A DNA stretch of 20,406 bases, taken from an uncultured Petrimonas sp. (lineage in GTDB: Bacteria; Bacteroidota; Bacteroidia; Bacteroidales; Dysgonomonadaceae). The stretch lies in NCBI GenBank assembly GCA_934621705.1, contig CAKTUP010000015.1, positions 1 through 20,406 on the forward strand, written 5' to 3'. A program made the translations under genes and the position numbers. A model generated the notes under the pieces. That model was not told the DNA's origin, ran no database searches, and worked only from the letters and a program-made list of their open reading frames with translations. How positions within the stretch are numbered: the first letter of the stretch is position 1; each line of letters opens with the position of its first letter. This document shows, piece by piece, positions 1-7,469 of the stretch.

Positions 1-1005
1 TGGGCCGATTTATCGTTCGGCTACATGAAAACCGATTACAACATCCGTTCGTATTTTAAAGACGGAAAATGGAGTGAACCACAAGCTGAAACGTCCGAAT
101 TTTTGAACATCCACATGGCCGCAACCTGTCTGCACTACGGCCAAGAAGCGTTTGAAGGACTGAAAGCGTTTAAGGGAAAAGACGGAAAAGTCAGAGTTTT
201 CCGTATGCGCGAAAATGCGTTGCGGTTGCAAGCATCGTGTCGCGGAATTATGATGCAGGAACTTCCTGTGGAACTGTTCGAAGAAATGGTGTTGCTTGCC
301 GTGAAGAAAAACGAACGATTTGTTCCGCCTTACGAAAGCGGTGCATCGCTGTATATCCGTCCGCTGTTGATCGGAACGAGCGCTCAGGTGGGCGTGAAAC
401 CGGCATCGGAATACACTTTCCTTATTTTCGTAACTCCCGTGGGCCCCTATTTCAAGGAAGGATTTAAACCCACGCCGATGGTTATTTTGCGCGAATACGA
501 CCGTGCTGCTCCGCTGGGAACTGGAACGTTTAAAGTGGGTGGGAACTACGCTGCCAGCCTTACGGCGGGCGACAAAGCGCACAAAATGGGATATTCCGCC
601 GTGCTTTATCTCGATGCGAAAGAGAAAAAATACTTAGACGAATGCGGTCCAGCCAACTTTTTCGGAATTAAAGACAACACATACATCACGCCCGCATCGG
701 AATCTATTCTGCCGTCGATTACCAACAAGAGCCTAATTCAACTGGCCGAAGATATTGGGATGAAAGTTGAACGCCGCCGTGTTTCCGAAGAAGAGCTGGC
801 TACGTTTGAAGAAGCCGGAGCTTGCGGAACAGCAGCTGTAATCAGCCCGATTTTGCGTATCGATGACTTGGCGGAAAACAAAACCTACGAATTTTGTAAA
901 GACGGAAAAGCCGGCCCGATTTCGGAAAAGTTGTACAAAAAACTTCGCGCCATTCAGTATGGCGATGAGCCGGATGTGCACGGATGGGTGACGGTTGTGG
1001 AATGA
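1..1005 (+). CDS. ilvE: Branched-chain amino acid aminotransferase (5' end outside window)
   Basis: Class IV PLP-dependent aminotransferase that interconverts leucine, isoleucine and valine with their 2-oxo acids in the cytoplasm. The frame is open from base 1: the eight codons before the first in-window ATG (base 25) read WADLSFGY, which fits the family's usual N-terminus (a short segment ending in SFGYMKTDYN). The true start therefore lies upstream of the window, and base 25 is not the start. Family signatures visible are HYGQEAFEGLKAF, the stretch GTFKVGGNYAAS carrying the probable PLP lysine (codon at 532-534), and LDECGPANFFGI. About 334 residues are visible, close to full length. The stop is followed 64 bases later by a good terminator, so it probably ends its own transcript before the ABC operon. 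Confidence 0.95.
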   Translation, partial: WADLSFGYMKTDYNIRSYFKDGKWSEPQAETSEFLNIHMAATCLHYGQEAFEGLKAFKGKDGKVRVFRMRENALRLQASCRGIMMQELPVELFEEMVLLAVKKNERFVPPYESGASLYIRPLLIGTSAQVGVKPASEYTFLIFVTPVGPYFKEGFKPTPMVILREYDRAAPLGTGTFKVGGNYAASLTAGDKAHKMGYSAVLYLDAKEKKYLDECGPANFFGIKDNTYITPASESILPSITNKSLIQLAEDIGMKVERRRVSEEELATFEEAGACGTAAVISPILRIDDLAENKTYEFCKDGKAGPISEKLYKKLRAIQYGDEPDVHGWVTVVE

Positions 1006-1068
1006 ACTTGCCTAAAAAAGGATTGCGAAGTTAAACATAAATAACTAAAAGTTGTTATTCAATAGTTG

Positions 1069-1100
1069 GAGACTGTTTGTTGCAGTCTCTTGCTATTTTT
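1069..1100 (+). terminator. Rho-independent terminator after ilvE
   Basis: Perfect 7-bp stem GAGACTG/CAGTCTC (1069-1075 with 1083-1089), 7-base loop, then a T-rich run ending at 1100. It separates ilvE from the ABC transporter operon. I saw no clear TAnnTTTG promoter between it and the next gene. Confidence 0.65.
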
Positions 1101-1142
1101 ATCCGAATGAACCCCTATTTAATTCTTCAAGCAATCCATTTT

Positions 1143-2081
1143 ATGAAAATAAATAAAACAACCGTTTCTCTGCTTCTCATTGTCGTTTTTCTGGCGGCTT
1201 GCAATACTGCCAAAAAGAGCGAAACCGATGTGGAAAAACTCGTCATCGGCGTAATGTCGTCGATGGATTACCTACCGTTAGCCGTTGCCCAAAACAGCGG
1301 ATATTTCGCCGAAAACGGCGTGGAAATTACCATTCAGAAATTCTATTCTCCCAACGAACGCGACGCCGCCCTCCAAAGCAACAATCTCGACGGAACCATC
1401 CTCGATTACACCGGCGGAGCCATCCAAAATTCCGGCGGAATACCGTTGCGGTTTACTTCGCAATGCGACGGTACTTTCGAACTTATTGTGGAAAAAGAAA
1501 GCGGAATAAGCATGTTATCCGACCTGAAAGGAAAGAAAATTGCCGTATCGCGCAACACGGTTATCGATTTCTGCACCGATCTGGCGCTGGAAAAAGCCGG
1601 TTTATCGGTGCAAGACGTTGAAAAACCCGAAATAAACAAAATCCCGCTTCGGCTGGAAATGCTTCGCAACGCGAAAATAGATGCATCCATGCTTCCCGAC
1701 CCGTTCGCCACCATCGCCAAAAGCGAAGAAAACCGCAGCATCATAAGCATGGCAGACCTCAACGTTCGGGTCACGGGAATTGCATTTCTGCAAAAGACAA
1801 TCGACGAAAAGCCGGAAGCGTTGAAAAAGTTCTATAAAGCTTACAACAAGGCCATCGAAGACTTAAAAACAAAATCCATCGAAGACTTTCAAGCCGTGCT
1901 GACCGAAGAAGTAGGATTTCCGCCCAATTTGGTTTCGGAAATAAAACTTCCCGATTATTCTCCGGCTCAACTTCCGCAGGAAGCAGATTTGTTGCTGGTT
2001 GAGAAATGGTTGAAAGAGCGCAATTTGGTAAAACCCGATTTCGATATAAGCTCGATAATCGTTACCGATTTTATTCCGTAA
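1143..2081 (+). CDS. ABC transporter substrate-binding lipoprotein, NitT/TauT (NMT1/THI5-like) type
   Basis: Solute-capturing component of an importer. Starting at the ATG at 1143 gives a classic lipoprotein signal: MKINK, a hydrophobic stretch, and lipobox LAAC with Cys20. A longer frame starting at a TTG at 1077 is rejected because that codon lies in the loop of the preceding terminator. The mature protein (about 290 residues) opens with a beta-strand typical of the family (LVIGVMSSMDYLPLAVAQ, then SGYFAENGVEI) and has the interdomain pattern SDLKGKKIAVSRNTV and MLRNAKIDASMLPDPF. It is followed 6 bases later by the ATPase gene, so it is the first gene of a three-gene operon. Relatives carry nitrate, sulfonates, thiamine precursors or riboflavin. 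Nothing here decides the substrate, and no TPP or FMN riboswitch was recognised in the leader. Confidence 0.88.
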   Translation: MKINKTTVSLLLIVVFLAACNTAKKSETDVEKLVIGVMSSMDYLPLAVAQNSGYFAENGVEITIQKFYSPNERDAALQSNNLDGTILDYTGGAIQNSGGIPLRFTSQCDGTFELIVEKESGISMLSDLKGKKIAVSRNTVIDFCTDLALEKAGLSVQDVEKPEINKIPLRLEMLRNAKIDASMLPDPFATIAKSEENRSIISMADLNVRVTGIAFLQKTIDEKPEALKKFYKAYNKAIEDLKTKSIEDFQAVLTEEVGFPPNLVSEIKLPDYSPAQLPQEADLLLVEKWLKERNLVKPDFDISSIIVTDFIP

Positions 2082-2087
2082 CCGCTC

Positions 2088-2861
2088 ATGAATCCCGTCA
2101 ACGACACGCTTTCTGTAAAAAACCTGACCGTCCACATCGGCAAAACACTGGTGCTGAACGATATTTCCTTCGATTTAAATATCGGAGAAATTCTTGTCGT
2201 TGTAGGGCCATCGGGTTGTGGAAAGTCAACGTTGCTGAACGTGTTGAGCGGAATTATTAAGCATTACGAAGGCAGCATTTGTCTTCACGGCGAATCGCTG
2301 CGACAATCCAATATCCGATGCGGATACGTTCCGCAGAATCTGGGACTGTTGCCCTGGAAAAAAGTGGAAGAAAACATTTTCCTGCCGCACAAAATAAACA
2401 GGAAGAACGCCATCGACCCGCGCGATGCGGAAAAAATAATTTCTGAACTGGATATTCCGGACCTAATGCAGCGCTATCCTTCGCAATTGAGCGGCGGGCA
2501 AAAACAGCGTGTGGCGCTGGCGCGTGCTTTCGCGTCGCATCCCGATTTGCTGCTGATGGATGAACCTTTCTCGGCGCTCGACACGCTTACGGCCGAAACA
2601 TCGCGCAATCTTTTTATCGATTTGTGGAAAAAACACCGCCCGACAACTATTCTCACCACGCACAATCTTCCCGAAGCCGTCACGCTCGGAAAATACATAC
2701 TTTTGCTGCGCAAACTTCCCGCCACCGTTTACCACTGGATTGAAAATCCGTTGTTTGACAGTAACGGGCAACACTCGGAAGAAGATTTCTATCGTTTTGT
2801 GCGGGAGTTGAGCGATTTACTTCGGAATAGCAACAATAACCCGATAGAAGCGTATGGATAA
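2088..2861 (+). CDS. ABC transporter ATP-binding protein (SsuB/TauB/ThiZ-like)
   Basis: Cytoplasmic ATPase that powers the importer. The protein has 257 residues, normal for the family. Visible motifs in order: Walker A GPSGCGKST (near residue 42), a Q-loop around VPQNLGLLPW, ABC signature LSGGQKQRVALARAF, Walker B LLLMDEP followed by FSALD, and the switch histidine in LTTHNLPEA. It lies 6 bases after the lipoprotein gene and overlaps the permease gene by 8 bases, so the three are translationally linked. The short, NitT-like C-terminus lacks any extra regulatory domain. Confidence 0.93.
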   Translation: MNPVNDTLSVKNLTVHIGKTLVLNDISFDLNIGEILVVVGPSGCGKSTLLNVLSGIIKHYEGSICLHGESLRQSNIRCGYVPQNLGLLPWKKVEENIFLPHKINRKNAIDPRDAEKIISELDIPDLMQRYPSQLSGGQKQRVALARAFASHPDLLLMDEPFSALDTLTAETSRNLFIDLWKKHRPTTILTTHNLPEAVTLGKYILLLRKLPATVYHWIENPLFDSNGQHSEEDFYRFVRELSDLLRNSNNNPIEAYG

Positions 2862-3633
2862 AGGAAAACGAAAATTTCGCCTGCCCAAGTCGCTCCGGTT
2901 GTTGTTTATCGGAGTGCTGACGTTCAACCTGCTTTGGTGGCTGTTCGCGGTAATTTTCCAGAACAAAGCGCTGCCAAACCCGCTGGATGTGTATGCCATT
3001 TTCCCGAAAACACTTTCCGAAGGAATGTTTGCTCACGCGGTGGCCAGTTTGCGGCGCATTGTCATCGGAACGGCTATTGCCCTGTTTTTTGGGCTGTTGG
3101 GCGGGTTATTGACCGGACTCAGCAAACGCGCCAACAAAATGTTGAATCCGCTTTTGTATTTATCGTATCCGGTTCCCAAGCTGGCGTTACTGCCCGTGGT
3201 AATGATAATTTTCGGGATTGGCGAGAATACAAAAATCGTGATGATCGTGCTGATTATCGTGTTTCAATTGATGATTTCCATCCGCGATTCCATCCGAAAC
3301 ATCAACAAAGAAAATTTCTATGTTCTTTCGTCGCTGGGAGCAACGCGTTGGCAGCACATCCGTCACGTAGTGTTGCCCGGAATTTTGCCCGATATGCTTT
3401 CGGCGCTTCGTGTAACCGTGGGGATTGCCACATCGGTGCTTTTCGTAACCGAAACCTTCGGCACGGACAAAGGATTGGGCTTTTTTATCGTGGATGCCTG
3501 GATGCGAATTGATTATCTCACCATGTATGTCGGCATTGTTACGCTTTCCATTATCGGATTCCTGTTATTTTTGATAATAGATGTCGCCGACGCCGTATTC
3601 TGCCGATGGAGCAAACTGCGGAGCGGGAATTAA
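2854..3633 (+). CDS. ABC transporter permease, NitT/TauT family
   Basis: Inner-membrane channel of the importer, 259 residues, with about six hydrophobic segments (for example LLFIGVLTFNLLWWLFAVIF near the N-terminus and IVTLSIIGFLLFLIIDVAD near the C-terminus). The cytoplasmic EAA loop that docks on the ATPase is visible as SSLGATRWQHIRHVVLPGIL around residues 158-177. The start ATG lies inside the last codons of the ATPase gene (8-base overlap). The order binding protein, ATPase, permease makes a complete importer with no enzyme gene alongside to point to the substrate. Confidence 0.92.
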   Translation: MDKGKRKFRLPKSLRLLFIGVLTFNLLWWLFAVIFQNKALPNPLDVYAIFPKTLSEGMFAHAVASLRRIVIGTAIALFFGLLGGLLTGLSKRANKMLNPLLYLSYPVPKLALLPVVMIIFGIGENTKIVMIVLIIVFQLMISIRDSIRNINKENFYVLSSLGATRWQHIRHVVLPGILPDMLSALRVTVGIATSVLFVTETFGTDKGLGFFIVDAWMRIDYLTMYVGIVTLSIIGFLLFLIIDVADAVFCRWSKLRSGN

Positions 3634-3691
3634 CGGGAGAATTCACGAATACCACGTTACGACCGTTTATCTATAAAAATTGTGTTTCCAC

Positions 3692-3722
3692 TTGCATATT
3701 AGTATTATATTTACTACCTTTG
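3692..3722 (+). promoter_or_regulatory. Bacteroidota-type promoter of hicAB
   Basis: TTG (3692-3694), 20-base spacer, then a perfect -7 element TACCTTTG (3715-3722). This matches the known Bacteroidota consensus (TTTG, 19-21 bases, TAnnTTTG). The hicA ATG is 25 bases further on. Confidence 0.75.
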
Positions 3723-3747
3723 TTATTTGTCAATCCAGTGAAACGTT

Positions 3748-3936
3748 ATGAAATATTCAGAAATTGAACGTAAACTAAAAAAAGCCGGTTGTTACTGGAT
3801 TCGTAATGGAAAAAGACATCCTATTTGGTACAGTCCGATCACGGGAAAGGAGTTCTCTCTTAGCTATCACTTAGGCGAAGAAGCAAAATTTGGAACAATG
3901 AAATCAATCAGTAAAGATTCGGGAGTTAAACTTTAA
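3748..3936 (+). CDS. hicA: HicA-family mRNA interferase toxin
   Basis: A 62-residue protein of the HicA/YcfA double-stranded-RNA-binding-fold family, which cleaves mRNA when not bound by HicB. Visible family pattern: N-terminal helix KYSEIERKLKKAGC, then RNGKRHPIWYSP with the probable catalytic His24, and the C-terminal FGTMKSISKDSGVKL that corresponds to the usual G-T-L-x-x-I-x-K-x-x-G. Length is normal for HicA. It precedes hicB by 22 bases with no room for another promoter, so it is a toxin-first operon as in most HicAB loci. The region is more AT-rich than the ABC genes upstream, as expected for a mobile accessory module, but no integrase or repeats flank it. Confidence 0.85.
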   Translation: MKYSEIERKLKKAGCYWIRNGKRHPIWYSPITGKEFSLSYHLGEEAKFGTMKSISKDSGVKL

Positions 3937-3958
3937 TATCCAATTAAAACAAAACGAG

Positions 3959-4372
3959 ATGAAAAAAATTGATGTAATTATTGAGACTGGTTCGGATAAA
4001 CGTTTTGAAGCGTATATTGACCCCGACAAAGAATATGGATTAACTTTTGGATTGTTAGGCGAAGGAAAATCTGTACAACAATGTATTGAAGATTTTCACG
4101 AGTCGGCAAACGAAATGAAAGCCTATTATGCAGAAATCGGGAAAGAGTTTCCGGAGTTGGAATTCACTTTTAAATATGATACAGCTTCGTTTTTGTCACA
4201 TTATTCGGAAATGCTTTCGCTTGCCGGATTAGAAACAATAACCGGCATTAACCAACGTCAACTGAGCCACTACTTGAACGGGGTGAAAAAACCGCGCATG
4301 GGCACAATTGAAAAAATAGAAAATGGAATACATCAGTTCGCCAATGAATTGAGCAAAGTTCGTTTTGTCTGA
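3959..4372 (+). CDS. hicB: HicB-family antitoxin with C-terminal helix-turn-helix
   Basis: Antitoxin of 137 residues that neutralises HicA and represses the operon. The N-terminal half (about 1-65) is the partial RNase-H-like HicB fold: strands MKKIDVIIETG and FEAYIDPDKEYGLTFGLLGEGKSVQQCIEDF. The C-terminal part (about 80-130) is an XRE-like helix-turn-helix, with TGINQRQLSHYLNGVKKPR as the recognition region. Such HicBs usually bind their own promoter, here the one at 3692-3722. No clear terminator follows; the convergent CYTH gene begins 50 bases on. Confidence 0.85.
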   Translation: MKKIDVIIETGSDKRFEAYIDPDKEYGLTFGLLGEGKSVQQCIEDFHESANEMKAYYAEIGKEFPELEFTFKYDTASFLSHYSEMLSLAGLETITGINQRQLSHYLNGVKKPRMGTIEKIENGIHQFANELSKVRFV

Positions 4373-4422
4373 CTAATTGCTTTACAATAAACTAATCTTG
4401 ACTGCCGCTTCCTAAAAACAAC

Positions 4423-4902
4423 TTAGTATTCCTCCTGCCATTCCTTATACGGATGTATGGACAAAAATGAATTGTAATAACGCACATTTCCGGTAACTTC
4501 GGGGCCCAGCCAATCAGGTTTTTCATAGGCTTCGTCTTCGCTTTCCAGTTCCACTTCGGCAATAAGCAGCCCTTCGTTATCGCCATAGAACTCATCCACT
4601 TCAAAAACATGATTTCCCACATTAACTAAATATCGAGTTTTCTCGATAACAGCCTCTTCACAAAGCAACAGCATCTCTTCGGCATCCTGCACCGGAATTT
4701 CGTACTCCCACTCGTTCCGTTTGATGGTGTTTTCTTCTAACGCGCTTTTGATGGTAACAAACGCCTTTTCACCTTTAATTCTCACACGCACAACGCTAAT
4801 TCCCGACAAAGCAAGATAACCTTGTTTTATCCTAAAATTTTTAAAGGATTTGGATTTGTAGTCGCCGTTTACCAGGAATTTTCTTTCGATTTCGTAGCCC
4901 AT
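4423..4902 (-). CDS. CYTH-domain protein (triphosphate tunnel metalloenzyme family)
   Basis: A 159-residue single-domain member of the CYTH family, which folds into a beta-barrel tunnel that binds triphosphates with divalent metal. The signature ExExK is at the N-terminus (E4, E6, K8 in MGYEIERKFLV). Further tunnel residues are suggested by RIKQGYL, VRVRIKGEKAFVTIK and EVDEFYGDNEGLLIAEVELESE. Bacterial relatives include inorganic or thiamine triphosphatases and class IV adenylate cyclases; the sequence alone does not separate these. It is monocistronic and convergent with hicB. A -7 element TACCTTTG lies 24 bases upstream of the start. Confidence 0.88.
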   Translation of the reverse strand: MGYEIERKFLVNGDYKSKSFKNFRIKQGYLALSGISVVRVRIKGEKAFVTIKSALEENTIKRNEWEYEIPVQDAEEMLLLCEEAVIEKTRYLVNVGNHVFEVDEFYGDNEGLLIAEVELESEDEAYEKPDWLGPEVTGNVRYYNSFLSIHPYKEWQEEY

Positions 4903-4925
4903 ATTTTGTTTATTTTTTGTGGAAA

Positions 4926-4933
4926 CAAAGGTA
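4926..4933 (-). promoter_or_regulatory. -7 promoter element of the CYTH gene
   Basis: Minus-strand TACCTTTG, a perfect match to TAnnTTTG, 24 bases before the ATG. No convincing -33 TTTG at the usual distance. A second perfect minus-strand TACCTTTG is at 5089-5096, about 160 bases further upstream. Confidence 0.5.
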
Positions 4934-4969
4934 GGAAAGTTTTTATTGGAAAGGGGATAAAAATAAAAA

Positions 4970-5021
4970 AACTATGCTTTTAAGTTCTCGTAATCACTAC
5001 GAAAGAAATAAAAACATAGTT
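4970..5021. other. Long imperfect hairpin in the 4903-5229 spacer
   Basis: Outer arms 4970-4981 and 5010-5021 (12 bases, one mismatch), inner perfect arms TCGTA/TACGA (4988-4992 with 4998-5002) around a 5-base loop, and a TTC/GAA pairing between them. The rest of this 327-base spacer is AT-rich. It also holds the two minus-strand -7 elements and only a weak + candidate (TAACTTTA, 5191-5198) for the esterase gene. Confidence 0.5.
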
Positions 5022-5229
5022 AAGATTTTGGTTGGATTAAATAAAAATCAATGCGCGTAATTCTATTATTTTATTAATGAATCCGAAACAAAGGTAAAGG
5101 ATAAAAAAAAATCGGTAATGATTATTTATGAAAAAATGATGAAGTGTGTAATTTTTCCCCAATTTTCATCGGAAACTTTTTTTTAATTCATAACTTTATG
5201 CCAATAATTAAAAAACTCTATCCGAAACA

Positions 5230-7182
5230 ATGAAAACAACAACTCCTAAAGCAATCTTGTGGCTTGTATTTTTCTTCATCGCAGGCCAAGCTTATTCCCA
5301 AATCAGCCTTCCGGCCGTGTTTTCCGACAATATGGTGCTGCAACAAAAAACCGATGCTCCCATTTGGGGAAAAGCCGCGCCAAACGGTAACGTGAAAATC
5401 GTTACATCGTGGGATAAGCAAACATACACCGTAAAATCCGATGCAAGCGGAAGCTGGAAGGTCAATGTAAAAACTCCATCGGCAGGCGGACCTTATGAAA
5501 TAACTATTTCGGAGAAAAATACCGTCCGATTGAAAAATATTCTTATCGGCGAAGTGTGGATCTGTTCGGGGCAATCGAATATGGAAATGCCGCTGGCCGG
5601 TTGGGGACAGATTTTCGATTATAAAAAAGAGATTGCCGAAGCCGATTATCCCAACATCCGCTTGCTCCAAGTGCAGCGCACAACAAGCTCCCAGCCGCTG
5701 GACGATGTTGCCGTTGCTTGGGGCGGCTGGCAGCAATGCTCTCCGGCTACCATTCCCGAATTTTCCGCTACTGCCTATTTTTTCGGCCGCGATCTGTATG
5801 AAAACCTCAATGTTCCCATCGGGCTTATTCACACTTCGTGGGGCGGAACGGTGGCAGAAGCGTGGGCAAGCGCCGAGTCGCTGAATTTGATGCCCGAGTT
5901 TCAGGAACCGGTCAAAGAATTCAGTAATATGCCAAGGGAAACAAATCCAAAAGACTGGATGACGCTGGTTCAGGAGAAAGATTTTGGAACGGTAAACAAC
6001 GTTGCAGTCGCCTCACAGAATAAATATAACGATTCGGATTGGAAAGCGGCCGTTGTTCCCGGCTTGTGGGAAGACAGCTATTTGCCCGATACCGACGGAC
6101 TTGTGTGGTTTCGCAAGACCATTGAAATTCCCGATAATTGGGTGGGCAACAACCTTACTCTTTCACTGGGAGCCATCGACGATAGCGACGAAACTTATTT
6201 CAACGGAGTAAAAATCGGCTCTACCGATGGCTACAATGCCGACCGGATATACACCATCCCTGCCCGTTTGGTGAAAAAAGGAAACGCCGTTATCGCGGTG
6301 CGAGTGATCGATACCGGCGGCGGTGGAGGATTTCACGGCAATCCCGCAAACATGTATATCGCGCCTGCAAACAAAGAAACCCTTCGCGAAAATCTGGACG
6401 GAGAATGGAAATATAAACTGGCGGTCAATTTAAAAAATACCAACGTAAACCTTCAGAACAGGCCAACCAGCTTATACAACGCCATGATTGCGCCCATTGT
6501 ACCGTACGCTTTAAAGGGCGCCATTTGGTATCAGGGCGAATCGAACTCCGGTAGGTCATACCAGTACAGAACATTGTTTCCATTGATGATTACCGACTGG
6601 CGCTCGAAATGGGGATACGATTTCCCGTTTTATTTTGTGCAGTTAGCCAATTTTATGCAGGTAAAAGACGAACCTGCCGAATCGGGATGGGCCGAGCTTC
6701 GGGAAGCGCAACTCCAAACGCTTCGGCTCAACAACACGGGAATGGCAACCATTATCGACATAGGCGATGCCGATGATATTCACCCCAAAAACAAGCAAGA
6801 CGTTGGAAAACGACTGGCATTACAGGCTCGTGAAAAAACGTACGGACAAAATATCGTGGGTTCAGGGCCGATTTACGAAAAATATCGCATCGAAAACGGA
6901 AAGATTCGGATATATTTTCAGCCGAATAAATCGAAACTTGTGTCCAAAAACGGTGAGTTAACAGGTTTCGCAATAGCGGGTCCCGACAAGAAATTTTATT
7001 GGGCGAACGCAAAAATCGATGGAAATGAAGTGGTGGTAAGTTCTTCCGATGTAAAATTTCCCACCGCTGTGCGTTACGCCTGGGCCGATAATCCGGTTTG
7101 CAACCTCTACAATGAAGCCGGACTTCCTGCATCGCCATTTAGGACGGATGATTGGGCGGGAACAACGGTGAATAATAAATAA
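5230..7182 (+). CDS. Secreted sialate O-acetylesterase-like SGNH hydrolase
   Basis: Exported carbohydrate esterase of 650 residues, probably removing O-acetyl groups from sialic acids or plant/host glycans in the periplasm or at the cell surface. It has a Sec signal peptide (residues 1-23, cleavage near AYS-Q). Block I is SGQSNME with nucleophile Ser116. IWYQGESN (about 432-439) is the family's second conserved block. The Asp/His of the catalytic site are in DDIHPKNK (D515, H518). Between them, about residues 287-378, lies an inserted GH2-type beta-sandwich (WFRKTIEIP to the glycine-rich GGGGGFHGNP), common in this family. The N-terminal 30-100 region is an Ig-like domain (FSDNMVLQQ). It stands alone, not in a polysaccharide-utilisation locus, so the natural substrate is open. 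Confidence 0.9.
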   Translation: MKTTTPKAILWLVFFFIAGQAYSQISLPAVFSDNMVLQQKTDAPIWGKAAPNGNVKIVTSWDKQTYTVKSDASGSWKVNVKTPSAGGPYEITISEKNTVRLKNILIGEVWICSGQSNMEMPLAGWGQIFDYKKEIAEADYPNIRLLQVQRTTSSQPLDDVAVAWGGWQQCSPATIPEFSATAYFFGRDLYENLNVPIGLIHTSWGGTVAEAWASAESLNLMPEFQEPVKEFSNMPRETNPKDWMTLVQEKDFGTVNNVAVASQNKYNDSDWKAAVVPGLWEDSYLPDTDGLVWFRKTIEIPDNWVGNNLTLSLGAIDDSDETYFNGVKIGSTDGYNADRIYTIPARLVKKGNAVIAVRVIDTGGGGGFHGNPANMYIAPANKETLRENLDGEWKYKLAVNLKNTNVNLQNRPTSLYNAMIAPIVPYALKGAIWYQGESNSGRSYQYRTLFPLMITDWRSKWGYDFPFYFVQLANFMQVKDEPAESGWAELREAQLQTLRLNNTGMATIIDIGDADDIHPKNKQDVGKRLALQAREKTYGQNIVGSGPIYEKYRIENGKIRIYFQPNKSKLVSKNGELTGFAIAGPDKKFYWANAKIDGNEVVVSSSDVKFPTAVRYAWADNPVCNLYNEAGLPASPFRTDDWAGTTVNNK

Positions 7183-7184
7183 AA

Positions 7185-7207
7185 CAAAAAAAATCGCTGC
7201 AAGCAAC
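7185..7207 (-). terminator. Probable terminator after tRNA-Arg
   Basis: On the minus strand, a short GTTGCT/AGCGAT stem (two G-T wobbles, 3-base loop) is followed by an unbroken run of T (7185-7193 as A on the + strand). It lies just 3' of the tRNA. On the + strand the stem is disrupted, so it points to minus-strand transcription. Confidence 0.45.
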
Positions 7208-7215
7208 TTTTTATG

Positions 7216-7289
7216 TGATCCGAGCGGGATTCGAACCCACGACCCACAGCTTAGAAGGCTGTTGCTCTATCCAGCTGAGCTACCGGACC
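7216..7289 (-). tRNA. tRNA-Arg (anticodon UCU)
   Basis: 74-base cloverleaf on the minus strand. Acceptor arms GGTCCGG and TCGGATC pair with two G-U, discriminator A73, and no encoded CCA. D-arm region TAGCTCAGCTGGATAGAGC, anticodon stem ACAGC/GCTGT around loop CTTCTAA (anticodon TCT reads AGA and AGG), T-arm with GGTTCGAATCC. All invariant positions I checked are present. Confidence 0.97.
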
Positions 7290-7308
7290 GGAAATTTATT
7301 TCAGATTG

Positions 7309-7316
7309 CAAAAATA
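7309..7316 (-). promoter_or_regulatory. -7 promoter element of tRNA-Arg
   Basis: Minus-strand TATTTTTG, perfect TAnnTTTG, 20 bases before the tRNA 5' end. No clear -33 element. Confidence 0.5.
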
Positions 7317-7352
7317 CGTCAATTCCGAGAATAAAAAAAATTTATATAAAAC

Positions 7353-7385
7353 AACTTTGTCAAAGTTTAAAACTTTGACAAAGTT
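7353..7385. repeat. Nested perfect palindrome
   Basis: Two 15-base arms (AACTTTGTCAAAGTT and its exact complement) around TAA. Each arm is itself a palindrome of AACTTTG and CAAAGTT with one central base, so four half-sites occur in 33 bases. On the minus strand a T-rich stretch follows, so it may serve as the gdhA terminator. It may equally be an interspersed repeat or a protein-binding site. Confidence 0.7.
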
Positions 7386-7393
7386 AGGATGCA

Positions 7394-7466
7394 ATTCTAA
7401 TTTCCGATTTCTAGCTTCTATATCAATTTTCTATTCCTATTTCTAATTTCTTACTTCTGATTTCTT
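7394..7466. repeat. Degenerate TTTCTAATTTC-like tandem repeat
   Basis: About 70 bases of one-sided pyrimidine composition made of variants of TTCTAATTTC (on the minus strand GAAATTAGAA), in the 3' untranslated region of gdhA. It looks like a decayed low-complexity tandem repeat; no coding content. Confidence 0.55.
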
Positions 7467-7469
7467 TGT

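Noticed and set aside
25..1005. ilvE starting at the ATG at base 25
   Set aside because: The frame is open to base 1 and the upstream codons WADLSFGY match the conserved N-terminus of the family, so the gene continues out of the window.
1077..1142. 22-codon N-terminal extension of the ABC binding protein (TTG start)
   Set aside because: The TTG lies in the loop of a terminator hairpin and the ATG at 1143 starts a perfect lipoprotein signal.
1006..1142. TPP or other riboswitch before the ABC operon
   Set aside because: No conserved TPP or FMN aptamer motifs were found; only the ilvE terminator hairpin is visible.
5019..5040. A fourth 11-bp repeat operator (GTTAAGATTTT then GGTTGG)
   Set aside because: Only one true GTTAA unit; the second is out of register by one base and no GAnnTTTG follows at 10 bases.
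5191..5198. TAACTTTA as promoter of the esterase gene
   Set aside because: The last base differs from TAnnTTTG and no -33 element lies at the right distance; too weak to annotate as a feature.
5218..5832. 204-codon minus-strand frame over the esterase gene
   Set aside because: Shadow of the SGNH hydrolase; no signal or domain.
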